Assembly: GCA_022013395.1 (NCBI GenBank)
Contig: JAKLQL010000337.1
Location: 1 to 9,456, forward strand
Direction: 5' to 3'
From: Acetobacterium sp.
Lineage (GTDB): Bacteria > Bacillota > Clostridia > Eubacteriales > Eubacteriaceae
DNA length: 9,456 nt
Shown here: positions 6,460 to 9,456 of the stretch, one piece after another
Position numbering within the stretch: position 1 is the first letter of the stretch
How the letters are laid out: every line of letters starts with the position of its first letter
Notes under the pieces: generated by a model
The model's database searches: none
Told to the model about the DNA's origin: nothing
Seen by the model: only the letters and a program-made list of their open reading frames with translations
Program-made: the position numbers and the translations under genes

Positions 6460-6993
6460 CTATCCTTTCACATGAGCCAGCGAAATTGCCGCGGCTGTTC
6501 GTTTGTTTGAAACCGACGTTTCCACATCTTCCTCAGTAACAAGTTTTAATGAGGCAGTCGGACAAACTTTTATACAGGCCGGTCCGTCTTCTCTATCGAC
6601 GCAAAGGTCACATTTATTAGCGACCATCCGAACACTGTTATCCAATTGTTTTTTTCCGTCACTGGCGACCACCAGATCAATCGCTCCGTAAGGACAGGCG
6701 ATCATGCAGGTTTTACAGCCTATGCATTTATCCGTCAATACCACGATGGCATTGTCAAGCATTTCAATGGCCCCAACCGGACAGGCATTCATACAGGATG
6801 GGTTTTCACAATGTTTACACTGTACCGGAACCGTAATAGTAGCTGTTTTTACAATGTCCAATTTGGGATTAAAGACATATTCGCCGGGTCGCATTTGGAA
6901 TATTTTGTCACCTTCATGGGCGACAACACACCCAATCATACAGGTTCTGCAGCCAATGCATAAATCAGGATTGCCTTTTACAAAATAATTCAT
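6460..6993 (-). CDS. hycB1: Electron-transfer subunit HycB1, four [4Fe-4S] clusters
   Basis: This 177-residue polyferredoxin of the HycB/HydN family has all sixteen cluster cysteines at the same positions as HycB2 (12/15/18/22, 59/62/67/71, 90/93/96/100, 128/131/140/144). It is about 96% identical to HycB2. It should serve as the electron-transfer partner of FdhF1, although the near identity suggests it could pair with either FdhF. Its ATG (6993-6991) overlaps the fdhF1 stop as ATGA. The ribosome site AAGGAGG lies inside the last codons of fdhF1, so the two genes are translationally coupled. The C-terminus differs slightly from HycB2 (ends AHVKG in place of SQVKGS). A long non-coding gap with a hairpin follows, so transcripts may end or be processed after this gene. 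Confidence 0.94.
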   Translation of the reverse strand: MNYFVKGNPDLCIGCRTCMIGCVVAHEGDKIFQMRPGEYVFNPKLDIVKTATITVPVQCKHCENPSCMNACPVGAIEMLDNAIVVLTDKCIGCKTCMIACPYGAIDLVVASDGKKQLDNSVRMVANKCDLCVDREDGPACIKVCPTASLKLVTEEDVETSVSNKRTAAAISLAHVKG

Positions 6994-9164
6994 AGTCTTC
7001 CCTCCTTATTAGCAGTATCGATACCCATATTTGTTCTGATGCCTTCATACGACTCTCTGATAAACGTTTCGGCCCAGGACTGATCTTCTATTTTTTCAAG
7101 ATTGATGGCACAATACTTGGATTCAGGCGTATTGCTGACCGGATCAAGATACGGCACAGTTAATTCATTACAGGCACCGACCCACCATTGATAGGTCATG
7201 TAGGTAGCACCTTCTTTGACCCGTTCCGTTGGCTTAACACGGGTGATGGTAGTTCCCCGTTTTGAGGTTACCCGAATCAGCTCGCCTTCTTTAACTTTCA
7301 GTTTTTCACAATCGACAGGACTCATCTGAATCCAGCCGGGTTCATCTTCCAGACTGGTAAGGGTCCGGCAGTTCCCTGTCATCGTCCGAACCGAATAATG
7401 TCCAACTTCTCGAACCGTTGACAATGAATAAGGAAAGTCTTTACTCTCAACTTCGCCGGGTGCACGCCACTCGGTGGCAAAGAACTTGCCTTTTCCATCC
7501 GGATGAGCAAATACGCCATCTTTATGCAGATACATCGTCCCCTTATCATCCATGGATTCATTTGTACATGGCCATAACACACTTCCCAAAGCTTTAATCT
7601 TTTCGTAGGTTACGCCAGAGAATAATGGAGATAAGCTTCTCATTTCATCCCAAATCTCTTTGGTGTTTTTGTAACTCATCGGATAACCCATGGCGGTTGA
7701 CACCAAGGAAATGATTTCCCAGTCTGGTTTTACGTCACCTTTTGGTTCAACTGCTTTTCTGATGCGTTGGAATCCCCGGTCAGCACAGGTGTAAACCCCA
7801 TCATGTTCGCCCCAGGCAGTAGCCGGTAAGATAACATCAGCGTGGAGACCGGTCTTATTCATATAGATATCCTGCATCACTACAAATTCAAGTTCATCTA
7901 ATGCTTTTCTCATATCGTGAAGATCTGGATCAGATTGACCGGGATCTTCTCCGAAGATATAGTATGCCCGGATTTTTTTCTTCTCGTCTTTTTCATGCAG
8001 TACATAGTGTGGTACCTGGGTCAACGGAATCCCAATTTTGTTTGATAACGGAACCCCATAGGCTTTTTCGAATTTTTTACGGGCCTCTTCATCGACAACA
8101 TTCTGATATCCGGGATAACAGTTTGGCAAAGCACCCATATCACAGCCACCCTGAACATTATTCTGGCCACGAACCGGACCAACCCCCATGTTAGGACCGC
8201 CAAAATTTCCGGTTAAAAGAGCCAGACTGGCAAGACCCTTAACTACATCCACCGCCTGTCCAAATTGGGTAACACCCATCCCCCAGAGAATCGCCGCCGA
8301 TTCTGCTTTTGCATAAGCTCGGGCGGCCTGGCGAATCGTTTCTGCTGGAATATGACAAATTGGCTCCGCATACTCTGGGGTGTATTTTTCAATTTGTTTT
8401 TTATATTCTTCATACCCTGAGGTATGGTCTTCAATAAATCTGCGATCCCCTAAACCTTCGGCAATGATAACATTTGCCATAGCTTGTACCAACGCCAGGT
8501 TGGATCCGCCTTTTAGCTGCAGGTGCATATCGGCAATTCGGGCTGATTCGGTTATCCGGGGATCAACCACAACAATCTTTGCCCCTTTTTGTTTCGCTTT
8601 TACAATTCTTCTGGCAACAATTGGATGAGACTCCGCTGGATTATACCCAAATATCAGCAAAAATTTGGCATCTTCAATTTCCGGGATGCTCAGCGACATC
8701 GCACCGCTTCCCAGTGAATAGGCCAAACCCGCCACTGAAGGGGCATGACAAACACGGGCACAGTGATCCACATTATTGGTCCCAATCGCAGCACGCATGA
8801 ATTTCTGCATTACATAGTTTGCTTCATTACCTGAACCACGGGCGCACCCAGTTCCCATAATGGCGTCAGGACCATATTTAGCCTTAATCTCATTCAAACG
8901 TTTTGCCGTATAACTGATGGCTTCATCCCATTCCACCTCTTCCAATACGCCATTTTTCCGGATCTGTGGTTTGGTAAGCCGTTTCGTTAAAATCTGTGGA
9001 TCATTTAAATAATCCCAACCGTAATGCCCCTTAAGACACATCGTGCCTTCGTTAGTTCTACCATCAGCCGGGGTAACGTTTACAACTTTACCCTCTTCAA
9101 CATTAAGATAATATTGACAACCCGCGCCGCAGTAAGGACAAGTGGTTAATACCTGTTTTTTCAT
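6990..9164 (-). CDS. fdhF1: Formate dehydrogenase FdhF1, cysteine form, CO2-reducing subunit of HDCR
   Basis: This 724-residue Mo/W-bis-MGD formate dehydrogenase is collinear with FdhF2. The active-site residue is Cys139 (codon TGT at 8750-8748) where FdhF2 has selenocysteine, so this isozyme needs no selenium. Other key residues are kept: the cluster ligands Cys9, 12, 16 and 43, Lys45, His140 and Arg333 in the PVRGQNNVQG segment. In the first 138 residues I count 17 differences from FdhF2. The start is the ATG at 9164, with AGGAGG 7 bases upstream. A GTG 12 codons earlier (9200) is in frame but would read through the ribosome site and add residues that FdhF2 lacks. There is no signal peptide. 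It is the first gene of the HDCR operon, and its stop TGA overlaps the hycB1 ATG. Cys-type FdhF enzymes are generally slower than Sec-type ones, so it probably acts when selenium is scarce. Confidence 0.96.
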   Translation of the reverse strand: MKKQVLTTCPYCGAGCQYYLNVEEGKVVNVTPADGRTNEGTMCLKGHYGWDYLNDPQILTKRLTKPQIRKNGVLEEVEWDEAISYTAKRLNEIKAKYGPDAIMGTGCARGSGNEANYVMQKFMRAAIGTNNVDHCARVCHAPSVAGLAYSLGSGAMSLSIPEIEDAKFLLIFGYNPAESHPIVARRIVKAKQKGAKIVVVDPRITESARIADMHLQLKGGSNLALVQAMANVIIAEGLGDRRFIEDHTSGYEEYKKQIEKYTPEYAEPICHIPAETIRQAARAYAKAESAAILWGMGVTQFGQAVDVVKGLASLALLTGNFGGPNMGVGPVRGQNNVQGGCDMGALPNCYPGYQNVVDEEARKKFEKAYGVPLSNKIGIPLTQVPHYVLHEKDEKKKIRAYYIFGEDPGQSDPDLHDMRKALDELEFVVMQDIYMNKTGLHADVILPATAWGEHDGVYTCADRGFQRIRKAVEPKGDVKPDWEIISLVSTAMGYPMSYKNTKEIWDEMRSLSPLFSGVTYEKIKALGSVLWPCTNESMDDKGTMYLHKDGVFAHPDGKGKFFATEWRAPGEVESKDFPYSLSTVREVGHYSVRTMTGNCRTLTSLEDEPGWIQMSPVDCEKLKVKEGELIRVTSKRGTTITRVKPTERVKEGATYMTYQWWVGACNELTVPYLDPVSNTPESKYCAINLEKIEDQSWAETFIRESYEGIRTNMGIDTANKEGRL

Positions 9165-9208
9165 CTTACATCCTCCTTCATCGTTTTGTAAATCTTTCAC
9201 ACTCTACA

Positions 9209-9237
9209 ATTTTTTCACTTTCTAAAAGCAAAGTCAA
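9209..9237 (-). promoter_or_regulatory. Weak promoter candidate for the HDCR operon
   Basis: TTGACT (9237-9232) and AAAAAT (9214-9209) are spaced by 17 bases, with a start expected near 9202 and a leader of about 38 bases to the fdhF1 ATG. The -35 is good but the -10 matches only 4/6, so an activator or another site in the 242-base divergent region (9165-9406) is possible. Confidence 0.35.
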
Positions 9238-9318
9238 TGAGAATGTTAAACATATAACAAACTGTCATAACCTGCTTAATTGAATAACCGTTTGTTTTGC
9301 GAAGACGGTATCTTACTC

Positions 9319-9348
9319 TTGACTTCAACTCTTTAAAGTCCTTATAAT
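9319..9348 (+). promoter_or_regulatory. Promoter of mobA
   Basis: TTGACT (9319-9324) and a perfect TATAAT (9343-9348) are separated by 18 bases. Transcription would start near 9355, about 50 bases before the ATG at 9407. A short dyad GACTT/AAGTC (9321-9325, 9336-9340) overlaps the -35 box and could be an operator, but may be chance. Confidence 0.7.
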
Positions 9349-9406
9349 AAGTCACTAGCTAATTTACACATCAATATAATTACACCGTATTAGAAAGAGG
9401 ATTCCA

Positions 9407-9456
9407 ATGAACTGTGCTGAACTTTCGTTTCTTATTCTGGCCGGTGGTAAAAGCAG
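9407..9456 (+). CDS. mobA: Probable MobA, molybdenum cofactor guanylyltransferase, N-terminal fragment
   Basis: Sixteen codons are visible before the right edge: MNCAELSFLILAGGKS. A short start followed by a hydrophobic strand and LAGGKS is the nucleotide-binding N-terminus of MobA-like NTP transferases (usual form LAGGxSxRMG). MobA attaches GMP to molybdopterin to make the MGD cofactor needed by FdhF. AAAGAGG lies 6 bases before the ATG. Its position divergent from a formate dehydrogenase operon supports MobA over other sugar-phosphate nucleotidyltransferases, which share the LAGG motif. With so little sequence, a fused MobA-MobB or MobA-MoaA-type protein cannot be excluded. Confidence 0.72.
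   Translation, partial: MNCAELSFLILAGGKS

Larger units (their letters stand above)
3450..9164 (-). repeat. Tandem duplication of the fdhF-hycB gene pair
   Basis: Two units in the same order and orientation, 9164-6460 (fdhF1-hycB1) and 6158-3450 (fdhF2-hycB2), are similar along their whole coding length. The 301-base spacer between them has no counterpart after the second unit, where the riboswitch-like leader and fdhD follow. The copies are divergent enough to be an old duplication. Confidence 0.9.

Noticed and set aside
9165..9200. GTG start at 9200 adding 12 residues to FdhF1
   Set aside because: The AGGAGG ribosome site lies inside this extension, 7 bases before the ATG at 9164, and FdhF2 begins at the matching residue.

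Overview
The window carries a complete hydrogen-dependent CO2 reductase (HDCR) locus of an anaerobic, selenocysteine-using acetogenic Firmicute. The gene order on the minus strand (fdhF1-hycB1-fdhF2-hycB2-fdhD-hycB3-hydA2) is the one described for Acetobacterium woodii. A species of Acetobacterium is therefore the most likely source, although the exact species cannot be read from the sequence. HDCR joins an [FeFe]-hydrogenase to a molybdenum or tungsten formate dehydrogenase through a chain of [4Fe-4S] proteins. It reduces CO2 to formate with H2, the first step of the methyl branch of the Wood-Ljungdahl pathway.

Layout from right to left, following transcription of the operon. At the right edge (9407-9456, plus strand) is the start of a probable mobA, which makes the guanine-dinucleotide form of the cofactor used by formate dehydrogenase. 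It has a good promoter and is divergent from the operon. fdhF1 (Cys139 form) overlaps hycB1 by 4 bases. A 301-base gap follows, holding a long hairpin and one or two good promoter matches. Next is fdhF2 (Sec139 form), read through an in-frame UGA with a SECIS-like hairpin, then hycB2. A 240-base leader follows, with a structured RNA that looks like a molybdenum-cofactor riboswitch, and then fdhD (TTG start), hycB3 and hydA2. A strong hairpin terminator closes the operon at 406-436. At the left edge (1-197, minus strand) is the first part of a separate gene of the 2-hydroxyacyl-CoA dehydratase / double-cubane-cluster family.

How the genes fit together: HydA2 oxidises H2. HycB3 and HycB1 or HycB2 (four [4Fe-4S] clusters each) carry the electrons to FdhF1 or FdhF2, which reduce CO2. 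FdhD is the sulfurtransferase-type maturation factor for FdhF, and MobA would help build the cofactor. The fdhF-hycB pair is a tandem duplication, giving a selenium-dependent and a selenium-independent version of the same enzyme.

HDCR itself is a known system. The less expected points are the riboswitch-like RNA inside the operon before fdhD, independent promoters for the Sec isozyme, loss of the SECIS stem in the Cys paralogue, an FdhD without its usual CxxC motif, and an A11 tract near the end of fdhD where a one-base slip would join its frame to the hycB3 start.
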